Assembly: GCA_951802425.1 (NCBI GenBank)
Contig: OX637796.1
Coordinates: forward strand, 434,001-498,000
Direction: 5' to 3'
Length of the DNA: 64,000 bases
From: Clavaria fumosa
Lineage: Eukaryota; Basidiomycota; Agaricomycetes; Agaricales; Clavariaceae
Shown: positions 55,893 through 64,000 of the stretch, one piece after another
Position numbering within the stretch: position 1 is the first letter of the stretch
Layout of the letters: each line of letters starts with the position of its first letter
Notes under the pieces: model-generated
Seen by the model: only the letters and a program-made list of their open reading frames with translations
Database searches by the model: none
Told to the model about the DNA's origin: nothing
Program-made: the position numbers and the translations under genes

Positions 55893-57196
55893 CTAGTTCA
55901 ACAATTGCATGTACGTATTCTGAGTTGGGTAAGTTGGTCTTGGTATCTGTAGATGGTCATGAACAGAATCTTTCATGAAATGAGCAATGCACAATCGTTC
56001 GCCACCCTCCCAATCCATCACTTCATGCAGAAAAACTTTACTAGCAAATACAAGGACAGTTCCAGGATTGTAGGAAAATTTACCACCAAGTTCCTGGAGT
56101 GCCATGTAAGCCTGCTTGTGAGTTCCAGCACTAACCAAAAGATCGTAGTGAGCCAGGCAGCCTCACTTGTCACGATGTGCAGGAGTCTTCCTGTTCACGA
56201 TGACTTCCATTGCCGTAAAAATCGAGGGCCAAAGCTGCACATTCTTGTATGTTTTTGCCATTGCCACCCCAGCTTGCACTTGGTCAATGGCTGAGCTCCC
56301 AAAGTCATATTGTTCTGGTGCAACCAAGGCCATAATTGAATTGCACAGCTTCTCTGCATGTGTGATTCCTCGAATGAAGGAGGAACCATATGCAGTCTGC
56401 AAGCTGATCGAAGCATGCAGTTTATCACTGAGCTGTTGACAAATTGAGACAGTACAACAAGGTAGTTATGTGACAGCATTACCTGTTGCTGGCCCTGCAT
56501 AAACCAGCCAGGAGAGAAGGACTTGATTCCAGCACCAAAACGACCTCTGCCTTCGGGTTCGACAAATCCCGTAGTACACCCAGCATTACTTTGCAAGTCT
56601 CTGTCCAGATGCTTGCTAATGCGCTCACACCCTATGTTGTACTGCTCCTGTAAATTGGTTAGAAAATATGGCTCAAAATGGATTGCCTTATCTCACCACT
56701 CTAGCACTAGAAAGAATTCCAGGCAGAGCCCACAGCAAGATACGACCGTGCTTATCAAGTATTGTGCAGGGTTCCTCTTGAACACCAAGGTCTTGAGGCT
56801 GCTTGAAATATTTGCTGAATTTCACCATGGCTGCATCGAAATTATTGCTGCGTTTGGCAATGAGATTGATATGTTTCACGCTGTCTGCAAACCGATCTAT
56901 GTCCCATTCAGTTTGAACTGAATGGTCAAATTGTTCAGCTGATTGTTGCAAGTCATTTAAGCTAACACACTTGGGTTGAAGAGGGCATAGGCCACAACTA
57001 GAACTACATGTTGTAGTTCTTCTTGAGTCACAGGTTGGTCGTCAGCATTACTCTTGTTGCTGGAATTCATGGCAACTCTCAATTCCTCAAGTTCACCCCA
57101 AATTTTCAACCTTCCTTCAATTTTAGATGGCTTAACAGGATTAAAAATTGATGACTTGCCTTGTCTTGAGTGGCTTTTGCATTTTATGAGGAACAT
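55893..57196 (-). pseudogene. TET/JBP-family 2-oxoglutarate/iron dioxygenase
   Basis: Minus strand, tail-to-tail with KDZ (112 bp apart). Exons: from ATG 57196 to about 56970 (apparent 1-nt frameshift there), on to about 56700, then about 56650-56490, then about 56435-55893, with GT-AG introns of about 50 nt. The core is recognisable: the iron-binding H-x-D in PAHRD near 56168-56180, a YDLLV strand, GGKFSYNPGTVLVFASKVFLH with the distal His near 56017, and the 2-oxoglutarate-binding Arg in GERLCIAHFM near 55985. One in-frame TGA at 56163-56165, just after HRD, breaks the core. Fungal members oxidise 5-methylcytosine and are often embedded in KDZ elements. Unless the stop is a sequence error this copy is dead. 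Confidence 0.75.
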
Positions 57197-57918
57197 GCTT
57201 GCATATCGTAGTGTGTAAGAGGCTCCACATGGTGTCTTTCAAAGTAGATGGCCTTGGGTGGGCGTTAGACATCAACTCAGCTCAGTTAGACGATACATAC
57301 GCATCACAAGGAGCATAATTGGTCCTCTTGTTTGAGCCAGATAAGTTAGTCTCTTGATGCTTCCTTTTGGCCATTGGATGAGCTGAATTCACAAATCTAT
57401 GTTAGGGGGTTCGACGGTCGACAAGGTCACATGACTCCTTTTTTTTTTTTTTTGAATCAGCATTTATATACCACAAGATGTGGCAAAGACAAAGACGTGG
57501 TTGTATGTATGGTACATATTTATGAGATAAAGGATGAATTGGGGATGGAGGTATGTGGCATGGGTTTGTAGGTTATATTGCTGTCATTTAGTGTGCCACT
57601 GAGCGGGATCAGCGGAGAGTGGATGGAGTGCAGGGTGTGCTAAGCAGTGTGGGCTGGGTGCAGGGTGCACTAAGCGGCAGAAGCAGGGCACAGGGTACTG
57701 GGATTAGCAGAGCGGAGAGCGGGGGCGAGAAGTGGGTCAGACGTGGCAGTGAGAAGGCAACACGTGATCGTGTAATGTTGAGATCATGTGACATGTCAAT
57801 ATTAACAAATAGAGCCAAATGTTGAATGGCCTTATAACAAGAAAACAAACAAAGATGGTCCCACTGTCTTTTGTCTTCTGCCACGTCATCCCCTCCGCTC
57901 CTTTTCGTCTCATCGCCT
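57197..57918. other. Gene-poor stretch with poly-T tract
   Basis: A run of T near 57440-57455. About 57600-57720 holds short GCGG-A-GAG and GCAGGGTG-CACTAAGC repeats. No coding frame is convincing. It may contain the right end of the KDZ element, but no terminal repeat could be defined. Confidence 0.4.
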
Positions 57919-58008
57919 CACTCTCATCTGCCTCGCCACTCTCGTCCGCCTCCCCACTCTCGTCTGCCTCGTCGCTCTCGTCCGCCTCGTCGCTCTTGTC
58001 CGCCTTGT
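57919..58008 (+). repeat. 18-bp minisatellite, five units
   Basis: Five contiguous 18-bp units of CACTCTCGTCCGCCTCGT type at 57919, 57937, 57955, 57973 and 57991. The unit is a multiple of three but no gene uses it. Confidence 0.9.
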
Positions 58009-58078
58009 TTCCGCTGTCTGCCCGCCCGCTGAGCCTCCTGCCGCGCCGCCTGGGACATCTATGTTATGGTTCGTGATG

Positions 58079-58139
58079 GACAGGGACAGCATTCTCTGTG
58101 CGGCAACTGCAGTGCCGCACAGGGAATGCTGCCCTTGTC
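58079..58139. repeat. Long inverted repeat, 27-bp arms
   Basis: Arms 58079-58105 and 58113-58139 pair at 24 of 27 positions around a 7-nt loop (ACTGCAG). Two of the three mismatches would be G-U in RNA. It could be a small transposon end, a recombination hotspot or an RNA hairpin. Confidence 0.8.
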
Positions 58140-58430
58140 TGTCATCAGGTGTCTCTTAGCTCGACACCTGCGGAGGTGCGTGTATTCTAATGCGACTCAC
58201 TATTGGTTGATGTGGTGCTCGTTGATGTGGTTTTTCAGAATTTCATATGAAGAGGGTGGCCGTATGGGCCTTTTGGTTTGGTGGCAGTTTAGATGCGAGC
58301 CAGCCCCAACCAACTCTCATTCATACCCACCTGGGGTGGCCAAATGGGCCAAGGATGTGAGTGTCGTCTGTCATGCAGCCGACCTCCCCCAACCCCTCAT
58401 CATTGTAAGTGATTTTGTTTTGCTTGCGCT

Positions 58431-58580
58431 CATACCCTGGGGTTGCTGTATGGGCTCCGAGATGGACTGCTAGCTGCCATGTGGTTAGCGTCCTCTCACC
58501 CCACTCATACCTTGGGGTTGCCGTATGGGCTCTGGGATGGACTGCTAGCCACCATGTGGTTAGTGTCCTCCCACCCCAGT
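58431..58580 (+). repeat. 75-bp tandem duplication
   Basis: Units 58431-58505 and 58506-58580 begin CATACCYTGGGGTTG and are about 90 percent identical. A partial relative occurs near 58323. Confidence 0.88.
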
Positions 58581-58668
58581 TTCTTACAGATTCCTTATGG
58601 ATGACGATCAGTAAGTTTGTTTTTTTTATCTACTCGAGACTGGGGGGACCTCTTGCTTCAGCGAAGTG

Positions 58669-58693
58669 GGGCACTGCTTAGATTGCAGTGCCC
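58669..58693. repeat. Perfect hairpin, 9-bp stem
   Basis: GGGCACTGC, loop TTAGATT, GCAGTGCCC. About 40 bp further on GTCAGAGG (58732) and CCTCTGAC (58757) form a second inverted pair. No U-tract follows, so a terminator role is not supported. Confidence 0.7.
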
Positions 58694-58896
58694 TCTTTGC
58701 AATGAAGCATATATTGCGATGCGAATGGCTAGTCAGAGGTGGATTTGGCCACCCATCCTCTGACGTAAATGCCAGACATGGTTTTCGTTTTGATACATTT
58801 TACGCTAGATAGACTTGTAAATTATTTGTACTTGATACTTTTTTTGAAATGAAGATGATATAAAGAAATGGTGCTGTAACTTTTGCCGTTTTGGAG

Positions 58897-58914
58897 CCCT
58901 AACCCTAACCCTAA
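58897..58914. repeat. Interstitial telomere-type repeat (CCCTAA)3
   Basis: Three perfect CCCTAA units, the complement of TTAGGG, the telomere repeat of most filamentous fungi. They are flanked by unrelated sequence on both sides. Confidence 0.85.
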
Positions 58915-59678
58915 GCAGGGCTAGTGGCTTTGAAGCCAGCTGTCACCGCATACTCATTTTAGAACAAACAGAGTGCTCGACCAGGCTCCCCAGGCTCTTC
59001 AGAGATGTGAGAAGAGCAGCAGCCAGCGACAGCAACAACAGTGACAACGGCGGCGGTGGCGGCTGCAGCATGCAGCAGCAATGGCCCAAGCCCCCAACAG
59101 TGGTCACAGACCAATGGCAGGGACTGGGGCCATTGGTGGCAGCAGGGACAGGGCAGAAGCAAAGCATCAGGGTGGGGAAAGGGAGCAGCAGTGGCAGCAG
59201 GGCGGGGCGGGACAGGCATAGCAGGGAACAGGTGGCAAGGAGTGGCAGAAGAGCAGGCGGCAGGTGGCAGGCATGCACAAGGTCTTGTCTCTGCAAGTAT
59301 CTGCTACAGGGCCATAGCACGAATGCCAAGAGGGCACGACGGCACCAGTAGGTAAATACAAGGAGAGAGAGCAGGTAGACACAAAGGGACAACTATAAAA
59401 CAAGTGAATGAGAACAATTATAGATACAAGTAAACAAGAGAATGTTTGAGCATTAGACCCTTCTCAACACTCATCACGCTCTCTTAGATGCTTTGTTCCA
59501 GCCTTGGATATATTCTCGTTGTGCCTTTGTAACTACAGATAAGATAGACCTCATTCATATTCAACTACTGTGACAAGTATGTGACATGCATGTGATCAAT
59601 TGACCCCCATGCGCACGAAGTGCTCTCGTGGACTCGCCATGGATGGTAGCAGGGTCGGGACTGTGATAACAGCAATAT
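58915..59678. other. CAG/GGC-rich low-complexity stretch, no gene
   Basis: About 59000-59340 is rich in AGCAGC, GGCGGC and GGCAG runs. Open frames there on both strands are products of composition. From 59400 to 59678 is ordinary A/T-rich sequence that would be the 3' flank of the minus-strand transposase. Confidence 0.5.
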
Positions 59679-61905
59679 TCAGATGCTTGAGTGCTCAAGT
59701 TCATCAAGGATAGCATCAGGGAGGACGCGATGACCACGGTACTTCTTGGCAGCCCATGCTGCCTGTTTGCCAGATAGCCCCTTTCGATAAGCATCCATGA
59801 ATCGTTGTGAACGTGTAGTGAATCTGAGTGGGACAATCAATAACCATCTGGCATGTTAATAAACACTCACCTTCGCATGGATTGAAGTGGAACACTATCC
59901 AAGGCTTCAAGGACATTGCGCTTGAGGTCAGATTCCTTGGTCGATGGTGGAAACATGCGGTATCTCCGTTTGGCATACCCCCAACACTGTTTGATGAAGT
60001 TCAACTCGCAATGGAATTTTGGCAAGAAATAACACTGAAAGCCATGTGCCTTGCACGCAGTCTCCAGGAGGGACTCTACCTCAACAAAGTCTGGCTGGCT
60101 GAATAAGATCCTACGGCAGCAGCAACTTGGTGAGCCAGTATTTGGTGGGCACTTGAATCCCTGACATTCAGCTCGAAGCTGTCTTGCCCCAGCGAAACCC
60201 CGCTCTTCGAGGATCCTGGCCATCCCTTTGAAGGCCCCTGCTTGCTCGTGGCCTGCTGGAAAGTACAGTGGCTGGGGGGAGCCATCTGAAAGCCGGCCAT
60301 CCGACATGGGGATGCGTTGCTTCAAGACCTTGCCATCAGGGCTGTGGACCGGCCCATTGCTGCCAAGAACAGGAACGTCGACCCCAAAGATTGGATTGCC
60401 AGGCTTATTGGGGAACTTGGGCATCTTTCGAGCAGACAGTGCGTCGTCGGCGCGCTTCAGGTGCGTGGTTGCGTTGTCGAACACAAAGACATGATCCTCA
60501 TTAGGAAAATGCTTCAATAGGATATCCATGGCTGTCGAGGCATGCTTCAAGACGTCTTCAGATGTAAAATATCCTTCGTGAGCCTTTCCTGCACGAAAGA
60601 AGACCCGTGCCTCCTCCTCCCTATTTGCAGAACGAAGCCAACCATGGTCAGCAGACACAAAATCAGCGATCATCAGAGATGCACCCTCTCCTTTCGGTTG
60701 CGGGGTGGCCTTCTCATCCTTGTGTACCCAGTAAGTTTTGCGCCTGTCATTTGCATAAAAAGTCGATTCGTCATGCCACCAGATGACGGTGCAGCGGCTG
60801 GCAGGCTGAGTGCCGAGGGAAGTGATTTCCTTGCCATCTTTCCAAGCACGCATGTTGGGTTCAAGTTTCGCTATTGTGGGGAGGAACTTGGTTTGCCGGT
60901 ATGTGACAACATCCTCTCGTTCATGTCCATCAACATATTGACCGTTAGGGCCCTTTGTCCATCTATAATCTATCATATGCATCCACCGTTGGGCAGTTGC
61001 AAAAGAAATGGTTTTGTTTAGTCTGTAACGCTCCTTGATGTCTTTCGTGTCGAGAAAATGGACAATGTCCAAAGCTCTGACATACTTTCCAATCCCCTGA
61101 AGGTGTGTGTGGATCTCTTTTGCCAACTCTCCCTTATCCAGTAACGACACATTCCAGCTTCCATAGAGATTGACAGGCAGGTCCTCTCGGTCCACCAGGA
61201 ATGATCGAGCCCATTGACGGAGCTTACGGGCAAGGTGCGGCCCTCTTTCAAAGGCATGAGCTGTCATTTCGGAGGCCCCAATCCATTTGAGTGACTGACA
61301 ACCATCTGTGTAGCTCCACAGGAATGCTTTGAGCATCTCAAGCCGCTGTCTCAAGAGATTGTCACCATCAAAAGGGTTGTGGCCAATTCCAGATTTCCGC
61401 TTTGGCCTGAGAATAGATTTGAGGGCAGCAAGAGCAGAACGAGCATCGTCGAGTGTGGGTGGGGAAAGGAATGGGTTTGCTCCTGGCTCGAGAGCGTCTT
61501 GACCATTTTCTGGCTCAGGGATAACTTCCTCTTCTCCCTCCTCATCTTCGGTTGTCCCTGTAGCAGCTGCAAACAGCTCTGAATCACCTTCTTCCGCTAT
61601 CACTCCATTGTCCATGACTGTGACTGCTCCCACCAGCGGAGACTCAGCTGCCCAAGTACATTGAGTGATCTCTGCAAATGTATTTCTCATGCTGGCAAGA
61701 GCATGGGTTGCCTTTTCTTGTCTACCTTTATTCATAATGTTGGTCTTTGGCTATTGACACAAGAACTCAGCACGGCAAAAGGTATTTGATAGCTACTCAC
61801 ATCCATATTCTCTTTTTCGGGGCCTTCAGGTTTTATCTTGGTCTTCTTGGCACAATCCCCTAGATTTTTTATGTTTTTTGCAGCATTGCGAGGTCGCTTA
61901 GGCAT
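59679..61905 (-). CDS. DDE transposase, intact, spliced, 709 aa
   Basis: Three exons: 61905-61801 (ATG, 35 codons, basic N-terminus PKRPRN), 61750-59871, 59823-59679 (TGA). Introns are 50 and 47 nt, both GT-AG and in phase, total 2130 nt. The catalytic triad is clear: Asp in WHDESTF about residue 362, Asp in FVFDNATTH about 460, Glu in FHCELNFIKQCW about 617. The last motif resembles the N-x-I-E-Q-x-W block of the Tc1/mariner-IS630 group. The second Asp to Glu distance is about 157 residues instead of the usual 34-39, so a large insertion sits there, including CCCRR. The N-terminal part should bind DNA. No frameshift or stop. Terminal inverted repeats were not found by eye. Confidence 0.88.
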
Positions 61906-62550
61906 AGCCAGAAATGGACTGACTCAGGCCGCCTGAGGCAGCCTTCGTAAATACCTATCTACTCCTCCCTCAGGCTGAAAATAGAAAATTCACAACCCAC
62001 AATTTGTTCTAATGACCCTTTTCTACTAGTCTTGGGTTGCACATTTGCAAGGGAGGGACTGTGTCTAAATTAGATGCAGATTTCCAATAATTCATCACCC
62101 AAACACATGTAAGCGTGACATAGTGGGTCACGTGATAGTAACTGTTTATGAGAGAGGCCTATCTTACAGAAGTCCTTCCTGGTCTGAACATGTGTTGTTC
62201 CCCCTTTGTCCAATCATTGTACTTGCCTACCCTGGTAGTTATGGAAACTTCCGTCTTGTCTGATATCACTTCACACCTTGTTCTCCCCTCTGTCTAATCG
62301 TTGTGTGGTACCACTGTCGACTGAACCTCCCTTATTCAAGAGATGTAGTCTTGTATTGTTGTAGTCAAGGTGATCTGGAAAACATTATATATGCGTGACC
62401 CTCGCTCACTCTTAGTGCTTATCCCCCTCGCAATGTGAAATAAACAAACGGCAAAGAGAAGTACTGGCGGTCGCGCTCTCCGCATTGTCCCAGGGTCAGC
62501 TGTATCCACAAGAATGACAGCTACTTCTACAGCACTTTCTTCTCAAAGGA
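61906..62550. other. Divergent intergenic region
   Basis: 645 bp between two divergently transcribed genes. A GGGTCACGTGATA motif lies near 62129 and a TATATA sequence near 62386, roughly 165 bp before the ATG at 62551; it may be the TATA box of the plus-strand gene. No coding frame. Confidence 0.5.
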
Positions 62551-63538
62551 ATGGATCCTGCTGGAACGCTGGCAAGACTTCTCGCCGACTATATGCGGTC
62601 GTATCTTGGAGATGAGGCATTGCAGTATGAAGAGGTTGTGTTCGATCTTGCCAATGACATCCTTATCAAGTTGCACACAGAGTACATGAAGAGCTTGGTG
62701 CATAAGATTCAGTATGAGCTTTCTGTTTCATATCATATTGTACTAACCATTTTCACAGAAATAAACATCCCCACGTCGTAATTTTTATTACGAATCATTC
62801 TCATGATGACACTGGCAACCTCTTTCTTTCACCTGGGTTATGCACCCAGGTCAAACCCATGAGTTTGTTTACAATGCATCTGCCTCCAGCTAATTTGAAG
62901 CCTTAGTTTCTCGACGTCCTCCTCCCACCTGCCCACTTGACATTCCTCAAAGGGGCAGAGGTCACATTGTGGATGATGCCTTGTGGAACATTAGTCAAGA
63001 ACTTCCATAGTTATTCAGAGCTAGCAGAGGCAACCAAGTGGTAAGACAATAACTAGCACTCTCAATTTGCTAATTAATCAAGATTTCCAGCCTTTTAATA
63101 TCAAACGTCATTGCATTCACAGCTGCTGAGCTCCAACCCTGCCTTATGGTAGGGTTCGTAGTTGCCTATGCCCAGCAAGTTCTGGTGGAGGGATTCCCTC
63201 TGGAGGACTGTCTCCGGAGGCTCCTACCTACAACATCAGCCATTTGTCGCCACATGGACATCGTCCGTCTCCAGGCAAGAGAGGGTCAAATACACGGTGC
63301 TCGTTATATGTGGGTTCACCCTGAGCTTCGCCCTTGGGGAAATCAGCTCCCTGTGCGATGCAAGGCCTGCGGCTGCATTCGCTCCTGGGTATCATCCACT
63401 GGTAATGCTGGGGCGAGAATATTTGCTTGTTGTAATCCACAGTGCACAAACAAGCTACTGTTTAATGCGCCTGAGGAGAAGGTTTGGCTGGGAGGAGAAA
63501 TTTTTGGAGGGTGCTGGCTAGTTATAAATCAAAACTAG
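62551..63538 (+). CDS. Agaricomycete-type hypothetical protein with C-terminal cysteine motif
   Basis: ATG at 62551. Exon 1 is followed by a GTATGA...ACAG intron and an exon from about 62760 (HVVIFITNHSHDDTG) to about 63040. A second intron (GTAAGA...CCAG) leads to the exon near 63092 that reads LLISNVIAFTAAELQPCLMVGF and continues to the stop ending 63538. A TAG near 62905 lies in the middle exon and must be spliced out or is a mutation. The C-terminal part has HPELRPWGNQLPVRCKACGC and a later CCNPQC, a probable zinc-binding pair. I recall similar proteins as common uncharacterised products of mushroom genomes. No function can be assigned and no mobile-element motif is seen. Confidence 0.55.
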
Positions 63539-63654
63539 CTACAGTAGTGTAAAGCATATGTTCCTCCACCATATTACAAGTAGTGTTCAGTAGAAAATGT
63601 CCCAGAGTGTTTTTGACTGGTTCTGAACGTCGAAAACTGGAGGCCTGCCCAGGT

Positions 63655-63772
63655 GACCAGTTTCCAACCAGTTTTAAACCAGTTTTTGACCAGTTTCAGA
63701 CCGCTGTTCAACACATCAGAAAATGAGTTTTCAACAAATTTTAAACTAGTTTTCAAACCAGCTTGATTTTCT
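63655..63772. repeat. Degenerate ACCAGTTTT tandem repeat
   Basis: Repeating units of 11-15 bp built on ACCAGTTT (63655-63705), continuing in weaker form to about 63772. No coding frame. Confidence 0.65.
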
Positions 63773-63806
63773 TGGTGCAACTACGTCAACTCACTATCAA
63801 CGATCA

Positions 63807-64000
63807 TCCTGGTACTAACCTACGGCTCCCAACTATGGTGGGGTGGACGATACGATAAATCAAACACAAAGCAAATGCACTAGACCCTCCCACGACCAAC
63901 CCACGGAGAGTCTTCACAAAATTTGCAGACCAACTAGAAGTTTTTCGACGGCTAACACAAGTGCGAACGATGCATGGGTATAAATAACCCACCATATTAC
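63807..64000 (+). pseudogene. Non-LTR retrotransposon reverse transcriptase fragment
   Basis: From about 63807 the plus strand reads LVLTYGSQLWWGGRYDKSNTKQM, then a TAG. The LTYGSQLWW block is typical of the region just after the RT catalytic motifs in fungal LINE-type elements. The remainder continues in shifted frames to the window end, where the element may extend. Confidence 0.45.

Noticed and set aside
58943..59403. Overlapping open frames on both strands
   Set aside because: The region is CAG- and GGC-rich and is open in several frames at once; the peptides are low-complexity without motifs.
61906..62150. Terminal inverted repeats for the DDE transposase
   Set aside because: Flanks 59360-59678 and 61906-62300 were compared by eye on both strands; no convincing inverted match was found.

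Overview
This window reads as repeat-rich DNA from a filamentous basidiomycete, most likely an agaricomycete mushroom. The support is short spliceosomal introns of about 45-55 nt, several Ty3/gypsy families with chromodomains, a KDZ transposase beside a Ulp1-like protease and a TET/JBP-like dioxygenase (a combination known from basidiomycetes), and TTAGGG-type repeats. No conserved housekeeping gene is recognisable. I name four LTR-retrotransposon families A, B, C and D here; the names are local.

Layout. 1-14809: family B element (+), 5' LTR cut by the window edge, 3' LTR at 13917-14809. It is interrupted by a nearly complete family D chromovirus (3013-8884, minus strand, 5-bp target duplication GGAAG, intact gag and pol) and by a family A solo LTR (10728-12215, target duplication ACACC). 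14810-21584: decayed A copy 1, apparently the target into which B inserted. 21585-21993: a C LTR fragment. 21994-about 30905: A copy 2, the best preserved A (5' LTR, gag, pol, chromodomain, convergent gene), without a 3' LTR. About 30930-32583: no gene seen. 32584-39643: family C element (minus), with its 5' LTR at 38930-39643. 39644-43643: patchwork of a Ulp1-gene fragment, an A tail, a second C tail and A copy 3 gag. 43644-48053: D copy 2 (minus), inserted in A3 gag with target duplication CTTAC and internally deleted. 48947-about 49950: degenerate satellite array. About 50264-57196: Ulp1-like protease, KDZ transposase and convergent TET/JBP-like gene. 57200-59678: simple repeats, hairpins, three CCCTAA units. 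59679-61905: intact spliced DDE transposase of 709 aa (minus). 62551-63538: spliced agaricomycete-type hypothetical gene. 63807-64000: scrap of a non-LTR reverse transcriptase.

Two themes stand out. First, families A, B and C, though distinct in sequence, each carry a spliced gene convergent to pol, lying tail-to-tail between pol and the 3' LTR side. Each such gene has a cysteine cluster with exact fungal Zn2Cys6 spacing followed or preceded by charged coiled-coil sequence. Family D lacks it. Second, families A, C and D have a short sequence just after the 5' LTR that is complementary to the predicted 5' end of their own transcript, as in the self-priming Tf1/sushi group, whereas B has a tRNA-type primer site. 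Many nonsense codons in the decayed copies are CGA to TGA changes, as expected from deamination of methylated CpG, in a window that also carries a TET/JBP-like gene.
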